A DNA stretch of 64,000 nt, from assembly GCA_025210795.1 (NCBI GenBank), contig JAOAQZ010000030.1, positions 21,134-85,133 on the forward strand, in the 5' to 3' direction. Under the pieces are notes generated by a model. It was not told where the DNA came from and made no database searches. It worked only from the letters and a program-made list of their open reading frames with translations. How positions within the stretch are numbered: position 1 is the stretch's first letter; every line of letters begins with the position of its first letter. The DNA is from Cohaesibacter sp. (GTDB lineage Bacteria > Pseudomonadota > Alphaproteobacteria > Rhizobiales > Cohaesibacteraceae). Positions 9,395 to 18,708 of the stretch are shown here, piece after piece. The translations under genes were made by a program, and so were the position numbers.

Positions 9395-10159
9395 TTACTT
9401 GACCAGAACCGGGCCGGTGCCCTTATGTTCGGTATTGATATTGTGGATGCCGAGGCGCGAGGCCACTTCCTGATAGGCTTCCAGCATGCCGCCCATTTCC
9501 TGACGGAAACGGTCTTTGTCTAGCTTGTCGTTGGAATCAATGTCCCACAGGCGGCAGCTGTCGGGGGAGATTTCATCGGCCAGAATGACCCGCATGGTAT
9601 CCCCTTCAAAATGACGGCCACATTCGATCTTGAAGTCGACAAGACGGATGCCCACGGCGCGGAACATGCCGCACAGGAAGTCATTGATGCGGATGGCCAG
9701 CGCCATGATGTCATCAATTTCCTGCGGGGAGGCCCAACCAAAGGCTGTGATATGCTCTTCAGAGACCATAGGGTCGTCAAGTGCGTCATTCTTGTAGCAA
9801 AACTCAATCACGGAGCGGGGCAATTGTGTGCCTTCTTCCAGACCAAGGCGTTTGGCGATGGAACCGGCGGCCACATTGCGCACGATGATCTCAAGAGGAA
9901 TGATTTCGCATTCCTTGATCAATTGCTCACGCATGTTCAGGCGTTTGATGAAATGGGTCTGAATGCCGATGGCGTTCAGATTCTCGAAGATATATTCCGA
10001 GATGCGGTTGTTCAGCACCCCTTTGCCATCAACAATCTCGTGCTTTTTGTTGTTGAACGCAGTTGCATCGTCCTTGAAATGGGCAACTAGGGTTCCGGGC
10101 TCCGGGCCTTCATAAAGAATTTTGGCCTTGCCTTCATAGATCCGACGACGACGATTCAT
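9395..10159 (-). CDS. purC: Phosphoribosylaminoimidazole-succinocarboxamide synthase
   Basis: SAICAR synthetase: joins aspartate to CAIR in purine synthesis. The 254-residue protein starts [20 protein letters not shown] with the IYEGKAK ATP-loop of the family, and has the VRNVAAGS and [11 protein letters not shown] motifs. It is the first gene of the minus-strand purine cluster. Only a weak GAGCGG stands before the ATG. DUF1476 diverges on the other side of a long intergenic region. Confidence 0.97.
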   Translation of the reverse strand: MNRRRRIYEGKAKILYEGPEPGTLVAHFKDDATAFNNKKHEIVDGKGVLNNRISEYIFENLNAIGIQTHFIKRLNMREQLIKECEIIPLEIIVRNVAAGSIAKRLGLEEGTQLPRSVIEFCYKNDALDDPMVSEEHITAFGWASPQEIDDIMALAIRINDFLCGMFRAVGIRLVDFKIECGRHFEGDTMRVILADEISPDSCRLWDIDSNDKLDKDRFRQEMGGMLEAYQEVASRLGIHNINTEHKGTGPVLVK

Positions 10160-10693
10160 CTGTGAGTACCGCTCGGTTTTAGGCTCGATGTACGAGCCGT
10201 GGTGTATGTGCTGTGGTTCGCATTTCAGACCTGAGAAGAATCAAAGATCTTGCCGAGAGAGCATAAACCGCATGAGGGCGGTCTGAATAGCATCAAATGC
10301 AGCAATGACCGGTCTGTCTCTTGGTCCTCATTGTACGAATTTGCTGGCTGCTTAGCGAATCTTGGCGGGATTCACAATCGCTGAAAGGGCCTGATGTTTA
10401 ACTTTTTTGCCTGTCTCTTTAAAAAAATCAGCTGTGCAGCTTAAAAGGCATCATCTGGAATTGGATCAGACTGAAAATGTGGACAGATGGCAGCTTGTGG
10501 GCCTTTTGGCTGCTGGTCTCTGTGTTTGTTCGTGGCTATAATTCTGGTTAAGAGAAGATTTGCTGGTTCTACCTAAAGTACGAGCGAAAGGTCGAGGAAA
10601 TTCGCTCTGTTCTGGTTGCCTTTTGGTGATTAGTTCGTATATGTGAATGAGAGAATTAAATATCAGGCTGAGGCCGGGTCTAGGAGAAGTTTC
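10160..10693. other. Long divergent intergenic region between purC and the DUF1476 gene
   Basis: About 530 bases that must carry the purine-cluster promoter and the DUF1476 promoter. I see no gene, no known riboswitch core and no strong terminator in it. A TTTAAAAAAAT tract occurs near 10420. A small RNA cannot be excluded by eye. Confidence 0.4.
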
Positions 10694-11017
10694 ATGACAA
10701 CCTTCGACAAGCGTGAAGAAGCATTTGAAGCCAAGTTTGCGCATGATGAGGAACTGCGGTTCAAAGCAACTGCGCGCCGGAACAAACTGCTCGGTTTGTG
10801 GGCTGCCGAGAAATTGGGTCTTGAGGGCGACAAAGCCGAAGACTATGCCAAGGAAGTTGTCCGCTCTGACTTTGAAGAGCCGGGCGATGAAGATGTTTAT
10901 CGCAAAATTGAAGCTGACTTCAAAGAAGGCAATGTTGACCAGTCCGAGCATCAGATCCGCCGCACCATGACTGATCTGATGAGCACTGCTTTGCAGCAGA
11001 TCAGTGAAGAAGGCTAA
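10694..11017 (+). CDS. DUF1476 protein, F1-ATPase zeta-type inhibitor
   Basis: The family includes the zeta subunit of the Paracoccus F1FO-ATP synthase, an alphaproteobacterial inhibitor that blocks ATP hydrolysis. The 107-residue protein starts MTTFDKREEAFEAKFAHDEE and is helical and highly charged throughout, as in that family. AGGAGAA precedes the ATG at 10694 with correct spacing; a longer frame starting at 10643 has no support. Function as ATPase inhibitor is transferred from the family. Confidence 0.9.
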   Translation: MTTFDKREEAFEAKFAHDEELRFKATARRNKLLGLWAAEKLGLEGDKAEDYAKEVVRSDFEEPGDEDVYRKIEADFKEGNVDQSEHQIRRTMTDLMSTALQQISEEG

Positions 11018-11064
11018 GATCCTCAATATAGCTTGAGGATTTGGACTTTTCTATGTGAATGATG

Positions 11065-11097
11065 AAGGCCGTTGGATTTCCATCGGCCTTTCTTTTT
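11065..11097 (+). terminator. Rho-independent terminator of the DUF1476 gene
   Basis: AAGGCCGTTGG pairs with CCATCGGCCTT (one mismatch) over a short ATTT loop, followed by TCTTTTTG. Confidence 0.8.
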
Positions 11098-11212
11098 GTC
11101 TTGTCGCTTCTGTGCGCTGCTGGGGATTGATGGTGGCTGTGTGGTTATGCGCGGTTGAGCTTTGTGCAAAAGGGCTGTTAGCATCAAGGGACGACAAAAA
11201 GGGAGCACCCGT

Positions 11213-11998
11213 ATGATTGCAATGACGGCTTTAAAGCAAGGGTTAGAGGCAAATGAACGCCTTTATAGTGGCTGGTGTAATATGGGGGATGCCCAGATTG
11301 CGGAAGTGATTGCTCGCGCGCCTTTTGGGGCGGTGACCATTGATATGCAGCATGGAGGCATAGGCTTTGAGCAGGCGCGGGCTATGACCACTTCGGTCAC
11401 GATGGCTGGCAAACCCGCAATCGTGCGCATTCCCGTCGGGGAGTTTTCCATGGCCAGTCGGGCACTTGATTTTGGAGCTCAGGCCATCATCGCGCCAATG
11501 ATCAATTGCCGCCAAGATGCAGAGCAGTTTGTTGCGGCAGTTAAATATCCGCCCATTGGCGAGCGCTCTTATGCGCCCATGCGGGCCTGTGATCTGTTTG
11601 GGATTGAGGCTCCTAACGATTATGTCCGGGCGGGCAATGATGCCTGTCTGGCTTTTGCCATGATCGAGACCATGCGCGCGCTTGATAATCTTGATGAGAT
11701 TTTGGCGGTGCCGGGGCTGGATGGTCTCTTTATGGGGCCTGCCGACATGTCTTTGACCCTTCTTAAAGGCGAGAAGGTGGATATGGATAATGAGGCTGCG
11801 AACGAGATCTATAAAAAGGTTGCTCGTGTAACCCTTGATGCTGGCAAGATGCCTGCCATTTATGCTCCAACCAGTGATTATGCCAACCGATTCTCTGACT
11901 ATGGCTATCGTCTGATCGCCATTGGCTCTGATGCCGGATATCTGCGTATGGGAATGGCGCAGGTTTTGGAAAGCCTGCATAGTTTGAAGGAAAAGTGA
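11213..11998 (+). CDS. HpcH/HpaI aldolase family protein
   Basis: Class II pyruvate aldolase fold; relatives cleave 4-hydroxy-2-oxo-heptanedioate or similar 2-keto acids with a divalent metal. The 261 residues contain the family landmarks TIDMQHGG, the RIP motif after KPAIV, the metal-site glutamate in FAMIET, and GLFMGPADMSL with the second metal ligand. GGGAG precedes the ATG at 11213. No pathway partners flank it, so the substrate is unknown. A CitE-like function is the main alternative. Confidence 0.85.
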   Translation: MIAMTALKQGLEANERLYSGWCNMGDAQIAEVIARAPFGAVTIDMQHGGIGFEQARAMTTSVTMAGKPAIVRIPVGEFSMASRALDFGAQAIIAPMINCRQDAEQFVAAVKYPPIGERSYAPMRACDLFGIEAPNDYVRAGNDACLAFAMIETMRALDNLDEILAVPGLDGLFMGPADMSLTLLKGEKVDMDNEAANEIYKKVARVTLDAGKMPAIYAPTSDYANRFSDYGYRLIAIGSDAGYLRMGMAQVLESLHSLKEK

Positions 11999-12063
11999 GT
12001 AGATTTTCGTAAGATGCCAACTTGCCGCAGGGGGATTTGATCTCAATCAACGCAACCTGAGAC

Positions 12064-12125
12064 GTCTGGTCACATTCTGGGGTTAGTGACCAGACCCTAA
12101 TGGAGGTGCTTGGATTTAAGCACCT
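12064..12125 (+). repeat. Two consecutive inverted repeats before the small membrane protein gene
   Basis: GTCTGGTCAC/GTGACCAGAC (12064-12073 with 12086-12095) and AGGTGCTT/AAGCACCT (12104-12111 with 12118-12125) are both perfect. Neither has a T-run after it. They fill the gap between the aldolase stop and the next start and may end or process the aldolase transcript. Confidence 0.5.
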
Positions 12126-12148
12126 GTCTTTGCCGCGGGAGAAACCCT

Positions 12149-12373
12149 ATGCTGAAATTGACAGCAATTTTCTACATCATTATCGCGCCAACCATGGCCG
12201 GTATTTTTGCCCTTGTGCCATTGTCCATGGCAGGAACTCTTGATTTTGATTACAAGCAGTTTCTTGCTTTTGTGATTGGCGGTGCGGTTCTGGCTATTCC
12301 TGTTTCTTGGTTTGTTGCTGGCAAGGTGAACAACCTGATCGCCAAAACCAAAGGTCCTCAAGCAACAGCTTAA
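12149..12373 (+). CDS. Small two-span membrane protein
   Basis: 74 residues from the ATG at 12149, which has GGGAG upstream. Two hydrophobic segments (about residues 3-25, LKLTAIFYIIIAPTMAG..., and 33-55, FLAFVIGGAVLAIPVSWFV) are followed by a short basic tail. Similar small proteins in Rhizobiales have been mislabelled CTP synthetase; nothing in the sequence supports an enzyme. Function unknown. It has its own strong terminator. Confidence 0.7.
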   Translation: MLKLTAIFYIIIAPTMAGIFALVPLSMAGTLDFDYKQFLAFVIGGAVLAIPVSWFVAGKVNNLIAKTKGPQATA

Positions 12374-12442
12374 AGAGTGGCTTGATGCAAGGATTAGCAC
12401 GACTTGATCTTTGCTTTGCAATGATCGGTAGAAGCTGAGACC

Positions 12443-12480
12443 AAAAAACCAGATGCTGTGTTTGCAGCATCTGGTTTTTT
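12443..12480. terminator. Strong terminator after the small membrane protein
   Basis: AAAAAACCAGATGCTG pairs perfectly with CAGCATCTGGTTTTTT, 16 pairs with a six-base loop. It can act on both strands; the hydrolase gene converges from the other side. Confidence 0.9.
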
Positions 12481-12541
12481 TATGTCTGATTTTTACTTGC
12501 ACTGCTCGCGTGGTGACGCGGCGGGCTTTTCGCAAGGGAGC

Positions 12542-13099
12542 TTATTTCGGGATTTTGCTCAAGAAACTGGCAAAGGTCATCAGACCTTCGGGCCATGGGC
12601 CCTGACCACTTTTCTCGTTCACGTGACCGGATTCGCCTGCATCCACGAAGGTAGAGCCCCAGCTTTTGCCAAACTTTTCCGCGGTCTCATAGGCGCAATA
12701 GGGATCGGTGCGCGAGGCAACAAGGATAGAGGGGAAAGCCAGTTTGATATCTGGAATAGGGGCAAAGCTGCGCAGGCTTTGGGGCACATGATCATCGCAT
12801 TCCACATTTGGAAGCCCGACAAAGAAAGCGCCTTTGATGATGCCGGGGGTAATGGCATGGGCGGCTTTAACCGCTGCAACCACGCCCAGAGAATGGGCCA
12901 CCAGAATGGCTGGTCGCTGTGCCTGTTCAACATCGCGGATGATCTGGCCGACCCAGCTTTCAGGCTCGGGATTGGCCCAATCAAGCTGCTCCACGCGCCG
13001 AGCGCTTTTGATCTTGGCTTCCCAGCGTGATTGCCAATGATCGGGGCCGGAATTGTCCAGTCCCGGAATGATGAAAATGTCTGCCTCAGACGCTTTCAT
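12542..13099 (-). CDS. RBBP9/YdeN-type serine hydrolase
   Basis: Alpha/beta hydrolase of the short RBBP9/YdeN family. The 185-residue protein opens with the typical FIIPGLDNSGPDHWQSRWE, has the nucleophile serine in VAHSLG, an aspartate in SRTDPYC and the histidine in GESGHVNEKSG close to the C-terminus. AGGTGAGC precedes the ATG at 13099; a longer frame to 13222 would run through an inverted repeat and is not favoured. Physiological substrate unknown. Confidence 0.88.
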   Translation of the reverse strand: MKASEADIFIIPGLDNSGPDHWQSRWEAKIKSARRVEQLDWANPEPESWVGQIIRDVEQAQRPAILVAHSLGVVAAVKAAHAITPGIIKGAFFVGLPNVECDDHVPQSLRSFAPIPDIKLAFPSILVASRTDPYCAYETAEKFGKSWGSTFVDAGESGHVNEKSGQGPWPEGLMTFASFLSKIPK

Positions 13100-13143
13100 G
13101 CGCTCACCTTTTAATTGCTTGATATTGTTTTGACTAAGAGATT

Positions 13144-13222
13144 TTAGGCCATGCCGGTTTGTATATCCAGCATGGCCTAATGTTGTCGAACGGATTTTTT
13201 GATTGAGTGATTTCTCACTCAA
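13144..13222. repeat. Two inverted repeats between purB and the hydrolase gene
   Basis: TTAGGCCATGC/GCATGGCCTAA (13144-13154 with 13170-13180) and TTGAGTGA/TCACTCAA (13203-13210 with 13215-13222) are perfect. Both follow the purB stop on the minus strand. No T-run follows either, so intrinsic termination is doubtful; a processing or 3'-end stabilising role is possible. Confidence 0.45.
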
Positions 13223-13230
13223 CAGCTTGA

Positions 13231-14559
13231 TTAGCTCTCGCCAAAGACCCGCTTGAAGATCACATCAACATTTTTGGTGTGATAGCCAAGGTCGAAGCGA
13301 TCCTTGATTTCTTCTTCTGAAAGATAGCTGCGAACATCTTCGTCGCCCAGCAGTTCGGTCAGGAAGTCAACGCCAGCAGAACCGGAGACCTGATAGCTGT
13401 CCCAGACCTTCATGGCGTTGCGCTGTACCAGACGGTAAGCGTCTTCGCGTGAAGAGCCAGCTTGCGTGAGAGCCAGCAGGATGCGCTGGGAGTGAACCAG
13501 GCCGCCAAGACGATCCATGTTGCCCATCATGCGCTCTGGATAAACCATCAGCTTATCGATGACGCCAGTGAGGCGAACGAGAGCGAAGTCAAGGGTGACG
13601 GTTGCATCGGGGCCGATCATGCGTTCAACGGAAGAGTGGGAGATATCCCGCTCGTGCCACAGGGCGACATTTTCCATAGCGGGAATGGAGAAACCGCGCA
13701 CGATACGGGCCAGACCGGTGAGGTTCTCGGTCAGCACAGGATTGCGCTTGTGCGGCATGGCAGAAGAGCCTTTCTGGCCCTTGGAGAAGAATTCTTCCGC
13801 TTCCAGAACTTCGGTGCGCTGCAGGTGGCGCACTTCGGTGGCGACACGCTCGATGGAAGAGGCGATCACGCCCAGAGTGGCAAAGAACATGGCATGACGG
13901 TCACGCGGGATAACCTGAGTGGAGACTGGCTCCGCCTGCAGGCCCAGAGCGTTTGCGACATGCTCTTCTACGCTTGGATCGATATTGGCAAAGGTGCCAA
14001 CAGCACCGGAAATGGCGCAAGTTGCGATCTCTTCGCGCGCATCGATCAGGCGCTTCTTACAACGGTCGAACTCGGCATAGGCTTCAGCCATTTTCAGGCC
14101 AAAGGTGACAGGCTCTGCATGGATGCCGTGGGAGCGGCCGATGCAGACAGTGTCTTTATGTTCCATGGCGCGGCGCTTGATAGCGGCCAGCAGGGCGTCC
14201 ATGTCTTCCAGCAGCAAGTCAGCTGCGCGAACCAGCTGAACGTTGAAGCAGGTATCAAGAACATCAGAAGAGGTCATGCCCTGATGGACAAAGCGGGCAT
14301 CGGGGCCAACGATTTCGGCCAGATGCGTGAGGAAGGCAATCACATCATGCTTGGTTTCGCGCTCGATCTCGTCAATGCGATCGATGTCAAAGGTTGCGGA
14401 TCCGCCCTTTTCCCAGATGGTTTTGGCAGCTTCCTTTGGAATAACGCCAAGCTCGGCCAAAGCATCGCAAGCATGGGCTTCGATTTCGAACCAGATGCGA
14501 AACTTGGATTCAGGGGACCAGATGTCAACCATTTCCTGACGGGAATAACGTGGGATCAT
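13231..14559 (-). CDS. purB: Adenylosuccinate lyase
   Basis: Acts twice in purine synthesis, splitting fumarate from SAICAR and from adenylosuccinate. The 442-residue protein has the fumarase/aspartase superfamily signature GSSAMPHKRNPV, and THGIHAEP-like SHGIHAEPVTFG and TSSDVLDTC segments. AGAAGG stands ahead of the ATG. It lies outside the main pur cluster but on the same strand, downstream of rpe by about 80 bases. Confidence 0.97.
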   Translation of the reverse strand: MIPRYSRQEMVDIWSPESKFRIWFEIEAHACDALAELGVIPKEAAKTIWEKGGSATFDIDRIDEIERETKHDVIAFLTHLAEIVGPDARFVHQGMTSSDVLDTCFNVQLVRAADLLLEDMDALLAAIKRRAMEHKDTVCIGRSHGIHAEPVTFGLKMAEAYAEFDRCKKRLIDAREEIATCAISGAVGTFANIDPSVEEHVANALGLQAEPVSTQVIPRDRHAMFFATLGVIASSIERVATEVRHLQRTEVLEAEEFFSKGQKGSSAMPHKRNPVLTENLTGLARIVRGFSIPAMENVALWHERDISHSSVERMIGPDATVTLDFALVRLTGVIDKLMVYPERMMGNMDRLGGLVHSQRILLALTQAGSSREDAYRLVQRNAMKVWDSYQVSGSAGVDFLTELLGDEDVRSYLSEEEIKDRFDLGYHTKNVDVIFKRVFGES

Positions 14560-14642
14560 TTCAGAAACCTTCTTAAACGTACGTGAGATTTGTAAATCTG
14601 CAAGGAAAGGGCGGGATGTCTCGCCCCGCCAAAGAGGAGTGA

Positions 14643-15320
14643 TCAGCCTTGCGCTTTTTCTGCGGCTTTACGGATCATGGCGATATTCTCGGCGTAAGAT
14701 TCGATAGAGCCGCCTTTGAATACAGCAGATCCTGCGACCAGAATATTGGCACCTGCTGCTGCAACCAGCGGAGCTGTATCAACCGTGACGCCGCCATCGA
14801 TCTGGATGTCGATATCGCGCTCACCAATCATGTCGCGCACGCGGCGGGTTTTCTCAACAACGGATGGAATGAAGCTCTGGCCACCAAAACCGGGATTGAC
14901 GCTCATCAGCAGCACCATATCGACTTTGTCGAGCACATATTCGATGACGCTTTCATGGGTGCCGGGGTTAAGGGACACACCAGCTTTTTTGCCCAGCGCC
15001 TTAATGGCCTGCAGGGAGCGGTCGAGATGGGCACCTGCCTCGGCATGGACGGTGATCATGTCGGATCCGGCCTTGGCAAAATCTTCAAGATAGAGATCAA
15101 TCGGAGAGATCATCAAATGGGTGTCGATGAATTTATCGGTATAGGGCCGGATGGCTTTGACCACTTGCGGGCCAAAGGTGATGTTTGGCACAAAATGGCC
15201 ATCCATGACATCAACATGAATCCAGTCGCAACCGGCTTCATCAATAGCTTTTACTTCTTCGCCAAAGCGGGCGAAATCTGAAGCGAGGATGGAAGGAGCG
15301 ATTTGGATAGGGCGCGCCAT
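14643..15320 (-). CDS. rpe: Ribulose-phosphate 3-epimerase
   Basis: Interconverts ribulose 5-phosphate and xylulose 5-phosphate in the pentose phosphate pathway. The 225-residue TIM barrel has [26 protein letters not shown] with metal ligands, [13 protein letters not shown] and QIDGGV motifs. purB follows on the same strand, so co-transcription is plausible. Confidence 0.97.
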   Translation of the reverse strand: MARPIQIAPSILASDFARFGEEVKAIDEAGCDWIHVDVMDGHFVPNITFGPQVVKAIRPYTDKFIDTHLMISPIDLYLEDFAKAGSDMITVHAEAGAHLDRSLQAIKALGKKAGVSLNPGTHESVIEYVLDKVDMVLLMSVNPGFGGQSFIPSVVEKTRRVRDMIGERDIDIQIDGGVTVDTAPLVAAAGANILVAGSAVFKGGSIESYAENIAMIRKAAEKAQG

Positions 15321-15524
15321 GGTCTGTCCAGTCCTTTAGATGTGTCTGTGAGGAAGTTTGAGGTGGCGGTAGCATATTGGCTTTGAGGGGGCAATGGGCA
15401 GAGCGGCCAAAGGGGCAAAGATTCTTTGTGCAAGGGGCGATTCTGTGCGCGCAGATTGGCTATGTGCTGATTTGGGCAGTCAAGCACGGGCCATCAGCCT
15501 CTTTTTGTGGCTGGCGGGGGCGCG

Positions 15525-16484
15525 TCAGTTTAGCCGTTTCATCAATGGGGGAATGACCGGGGTCAGGATGAGCGGCAGGCAATAGATAGGGAATTGGGCA
15601 AGGGCAAACCATAGCCAAGATTGGTCCGGCATTTGCGAGCCGATCCCGACAACCATGATGCCCATATTGCGGTTGCCGGTGGCAAGCGCCAGCGGCAGGC
15701 TGCTGTTTAGTCCAAAGGGAGCGAAAACAAAAAGCGTGATGCCGATCTGGAAGAAGGCGACCAGAAAGCTGATAAGGGTGATAGCGGTGACAAAGAGCGG
15801 ATCGGCCGTGAAATGATCGCTCACCCCGTCCATCAAGGCGACTGCCAGAATGAACATGACGATGACATTCAGTCCATCAATTTCCTGCTTTGCTTCTTCG
15901 ATGCGGCTTTTGCCGACAAGCCATTGGATGATGACAGAGCCAAGCCAGCAACCCACAAGCAGACCGACCAGTTGCAGGCCCATCTGAAGGGGGGAGAGGG
16001 GCAGCAATTGTCCGGCGAGGAAATTAGTAACGATGGGAGCGGTGAGCGGCAATGCCAGCATGGTCAGAACCATAACCGATAGCGAAATGGCGCCATTGAG
16101 ATTGAGGAAATAGGCAAAGGCAGGTGATGACATGATGGGCGGTGCTGCCGACATGAGAATGAGGATGATCATCATGTCCGGATAGGTTTGCGGCACTTGA
16201 AACAGCCAGGCCACCCCGAACAATACAAAGGGAGTGATGACCAGCATCCAAAGACTGCCAAGAAACAAAATGGCTGGTCGGCGTACGGTTTCTCTTAAAG
16301 CGGCGGCCTCAACGCGCAAAAAGGCAAGGATCAACAAGACAATGATGGTTTCTTGCAAATATGGCTTTGCCAAAGCGGAAAAAGCAGGAAAGGCAAGGCC
16401 CAGTCCGACACTTGCAGCGACTGCCAGTGCACCATGTTTGCCAAGAAGGCGGATGGGGGTAAGAAGCGCGGTGAGGGATGGCAT
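15525..16484 (-). CDS. BASS-type sodium-dependent transporter
   Basis: 319 residues with about nine to ten hydrophobic segments and the bile acid:sodium symporter fold; segments such as SAAPPIMSSPAFAYFL and LALATGNRNMGIMV are typical of the crossover helices. The ATG at 16484 is preferred over a TTG at 16493, although no clear ribosome site precedes either. It diverges from the DadA-like oxidoreductase. Substrate unknown; an organic acid or keto acid would fit the family. Confidence 0.8.
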   Translation of the reverse strand: MPSLTALLTPIRLLGKHGALAVAASVGLGLAFPAFSALAKPYLQETIIVLLILAFLRVEAAALRETVRRPAILFLGSLWMLVITPFVLFGVAWLFQVPQTYPDMMIILILMSAAPPIMSSPAFAYFLNLNGAISLSVMVLTMLALPLTAPIVTNFLAGQLLPLSPLQMGLQLVGLLVGCWLGSVIIQWLVGKSRIEEAKQEIDGLNVIVMFILAVALMDGVSDHFTADPLFVTAITLISFLVAFFQIGITLFVFAPFGLNSSLPLALATGNRNMGIMVVGIGSQMPDQSWLWFALAQFPIYCLPLILTPVIPPLMKRLN

Positions 16485-16666
16485 GAAGGGCAAATCTGCG
16501 TAAAGGCGTGGGCGGGGTGGTCTTTCTCTTGGCGACGTAGCAATCAGCGTATGAGGGAACAGCGTTCGCGCATGAAAGCAAGAAAAGACAGCTTTGGATG
16601 GCGGTCATTGGTGATGGAATTTGCCAGCACATTATCCTATTTTCGAGAAAAGAGAAGGGGGATCTG

Positions 16667-17911
16667 ATGTCCTTGGATGTAATTGTTCTTGGTGCAGGGA
16701 TGGTGGGCGTTAGCTCAGCCTTGCATTGTCAAGCAAGAGGCCTTGAGGTTGCGCTGGTAGATCGCCGCAGTGCGGGCGAGGAAACGTCCCATGGCAATGC
16801 GGGGGTTATCGAGCGCGATAGCCATGTGCCCATCACTTTTCCCTCAAAGCTGGCAGACATTTTGAAATATGCGCGCAATCGCGAAGTTGCCATGCGTTAT
16901 GATCCCTTTGTCATGCCCAAGCTTGCCCCGTGGCTGTTTCAGTTGTGGCGCAATTCCAGCGCCCAGCGGGTTGACCATTATGCACAAAGCGTCGAGCCTT
17001 TGCGCAAAAAGGCTATGGCTGAGCATCGCCCTTTTGCGCAAGATGCGGGCATTATGGATGCCTTTCGCGATAATGGCTGGATCCATTTATATCAAAGTGA
17101 TCATGGCTTTAAGGTGGGGCAGCTCGCTCTGTCATATGCGGAAGACTATGGGGTTGAGTTCGATCTTCTGGATCGCCAGCAGCTTTTAGAGCTGGAGCCT
17201 TCTGTTACAGCGGCTGAAACCGCCAAAGCCATTTATTGGAAGGAGGCCGTCTCTGTTTCCTCCCCGAGGCGGGTGGTCAAGGCCTATGCCGATCTGTTTG
17301 TTGGTCGGGGGGGCGCTTTTGTTATGGGGGATGCGCTGTCCCTTCATCGAGAGGGAGATATGTGGGTGATCAATGGCAAGGATGGCCCGATTGCGGCCCC
17401 TTGTGTGATTGTTGCCCTTGGCCCTTGGAGTATGGATCTGCTCAAACCTCTTGGCTATGACTTTCCCCTCGCGATCAAGCGCGGCTATCATCAGCATTTT
17501 ACGTCCAAAGAAGGCGCAAGCTTGAACCGCCCTGTGGTGGATGAAGAAACAGGTTTCCTCATCACGCCGATGGAGGATGGAGTTCGGCTTACAACGGGTG
17601 TTGAATTTGCTGATCGGGATGCGCCCAAAAATATTGGCCAGATTACTGCTGCCACCAAGGCGGCCAAGGCTTTATACCCACTGGGTAAGGCTGTGGAGGA
17701 TGAACCGTGGATGGGCGGACGACCCTGCTTGCCTGATTCTCTTCCTATCGTGTCGCCATCAGGGGATCGCAATGGCCTTTACTTCAATTTTGGCCATGGC
17801 CATTTGGGCTTTGGATGTGGTCCGGTGACGGGGCGTTTGATTGCAGATTTTGTTACGGGAGGTCGGCCCGATCTGGATCCTGCACCTTATTCGGCTCGCC
17901 GGTTTGTGTAG
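16667..17911 (+). CDS. FAD-dependent amino acid oxidoreductase, DadA-like
   Basis: 414-residue DAO-fold flavoprotein. The N-terminal dinucleotide site is VIVLGAGMVGVSSALHC, followed by SHGNAGVIE typical of D-amino acid dehydrogenases, and the C-terminus carries GRPCLPDSLPIV and NFGHGHLGFGCGPVTGR. AGGGGG precedes the ATG at 16667. It is probably membrane-peripheral and passes electrons to quinone. The true substrate may be a D-amino acid or hydroxyproline-like imino acid. An Lrp-type regulator is the next gene, converging on it. Confidence 0.85.
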   Translation: MSLDVIVLGAGMVGVSSALHCQARGLEVALVDRRSAGEETSHGNAGVIERDSHVPITFPSKLADILKYARNREVAMRYDPFVMPKLAPWLFQLWRNSSAQRVDHYAQSVEPLRKKAMAEHRPFAQDAGIMDAFRDNGWIHLYQSDHGFKVGQLALSYAEDYGVEFDLLDRQQLLELEPSVTAAETAKAIYWKEAVSVSSPRRVVKAYADLFVGRGGAFVMGDALSLHREGDMWVINGKDGPIAAPCVIVALGPWSMDLLKPLGYDFPLAIKRGYHQHFTSKEGASLNRPVVDEETGFLITPMEDGVRLTTGVEFADRDAPKNIGQITAATKAAKALYPLGKAVEDEPWMGGRPCLPDSLPIVSPSGDRNGLYFNFGHGHLGFGCGPVTGRLIADFVTGGRPDLDPAPYSARRFV

Positions 17912-18011
17912 ATTATCGGAGATGATTGGGCGGTAAGGCGCGAGGCAAAAATGGGCTGAAGCTCAGCCCATCCAATTGCTACCCACCATCTTGTTATGCA
18001 CAAACGGCAGA

Positions 18012-18485
18012 TCATTCGCTAAGGGGAAGGGCGACGGTTTCTTTAACCGTGGAGACAACAATCCGGCTTTGGACGTCTGAGACCAGCTCGGAATTGAGCA
18101 ATTTATAGCAAAGGAAATTATCGTAGCTTTTGATATCCTCGGTCACTACTTTGACCAGATAATCAACAGCACCTGTGATGCGCTCGCATGTGACCACCTC
18201 TGGCCAGATTTTCATCAGCCGGTCGAATTCTTCCATATTCTTGCGGCTGGGCACTGTGAGTTTGACAAAAGCATAGGAGACAAAGCCCAGCCCTACGGCT
18301 TCCCTGTCCACAACGGCAGTGATTTGGCGCAATACACCCGTTTCTTTCAGTTTTTTGATGCGGCGCCAACAAGGTGTTTGCGACATACCAGCTTGTTTTG
18401 CAATTTCCGCAATGGAAAGAGATGCATCTTTTTGCAGCACTTTCAGGATACGGACATCACCTGAATCGAGTGTATATTTTTCCAT
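18012..18485 (-). CDS. Lrp/AsnC family transcriptional regulator
   Basis: 157 residues: an N-terminal winged helix (about 5-65, ILKVLQKDASLSIAEIAKQAG, SQTPCWRRIKKL) and a C-terminal RAM ligand-binding domain (about 70-150) with the GAVDYLVKV motif. It diverges from the indolepyruvate ferredoxin oxidoreductase gene. A pair of inverted TTTAGTCG sites lies in the shared promoter region. It is therefore likely to control that gene in response to an amino acid, probably aromatic. Confidence 0.93.
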   Translation of the reverse strand: MEKYTLDSGDVRILKVLQKDASLSIAEIAKQAGMSQTPCWRRIKKLKETGVLRQITAVVDREAVGLGFVSYAFVKLTVPSRKNMEEFDRLMKIWPEVVTCERITGAVDYLVKVVTEDIKSYDNFLCYKLLNSELVSDVQSRIVVSTVKETVALPLSE

Positions 18486-18506
18486 TATTTGGTCTCACAG
18501 GAATAA

Positions 18507-18562
18507 TTTAGTCGCAAAATACTAAAAAAGCTGGGGGCTGTATATATAATTTTTCGACTAAA
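18507..18562. promoter_or_regulatory. Candidate Lrp-type operator pair
   Basis: TTTAGTCG (18507-18514) and its exact reverse complement CGACTAAA (18555-18562) lie 48 bases apart start to start, with an A/T-rich centre (TATATATAAT). They are 21 bases and more from the regulator start and about 150 from the oxidoreductase start. Paired, widely spaced sites fit the octameric wrapping of Lrp proteins. Confidence 0.5.
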
Positions 18563-18708
18563 ATCTTCATATTATGAAAACAAACGTTCGGAATTGCCGG
18601 TTCCCCGCCGGAGAGGCCGGCTCTTTTGTCCTCTTTCCAACGCCTGCCCAAATGCGCTATTTCAAGTGCAAATCACTGGTTTCAAACCTGCCTGACCAAG
18701 GACCCGCC

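Noticed and set aside
10160..10693. Riboswitch upstream of purC
   Set aside because: No purine, PRPP or ppGpp riboswitch core could be recognised by eye on the minus strand. A profile search would be needed to exclude it.
13462..14586. A 374-residue plus-strand frame opposite purB
   Set aside because: Entirely antisense to an identified gene, no family features and no start signal.
18574..18708. N-terminal extension of the indolepyruvate oxidoreductase
   Set aside because: It would add 45 residues of odd composition; the ATG at 18709 has a good ribosome site and gives the normal family N-terminus.
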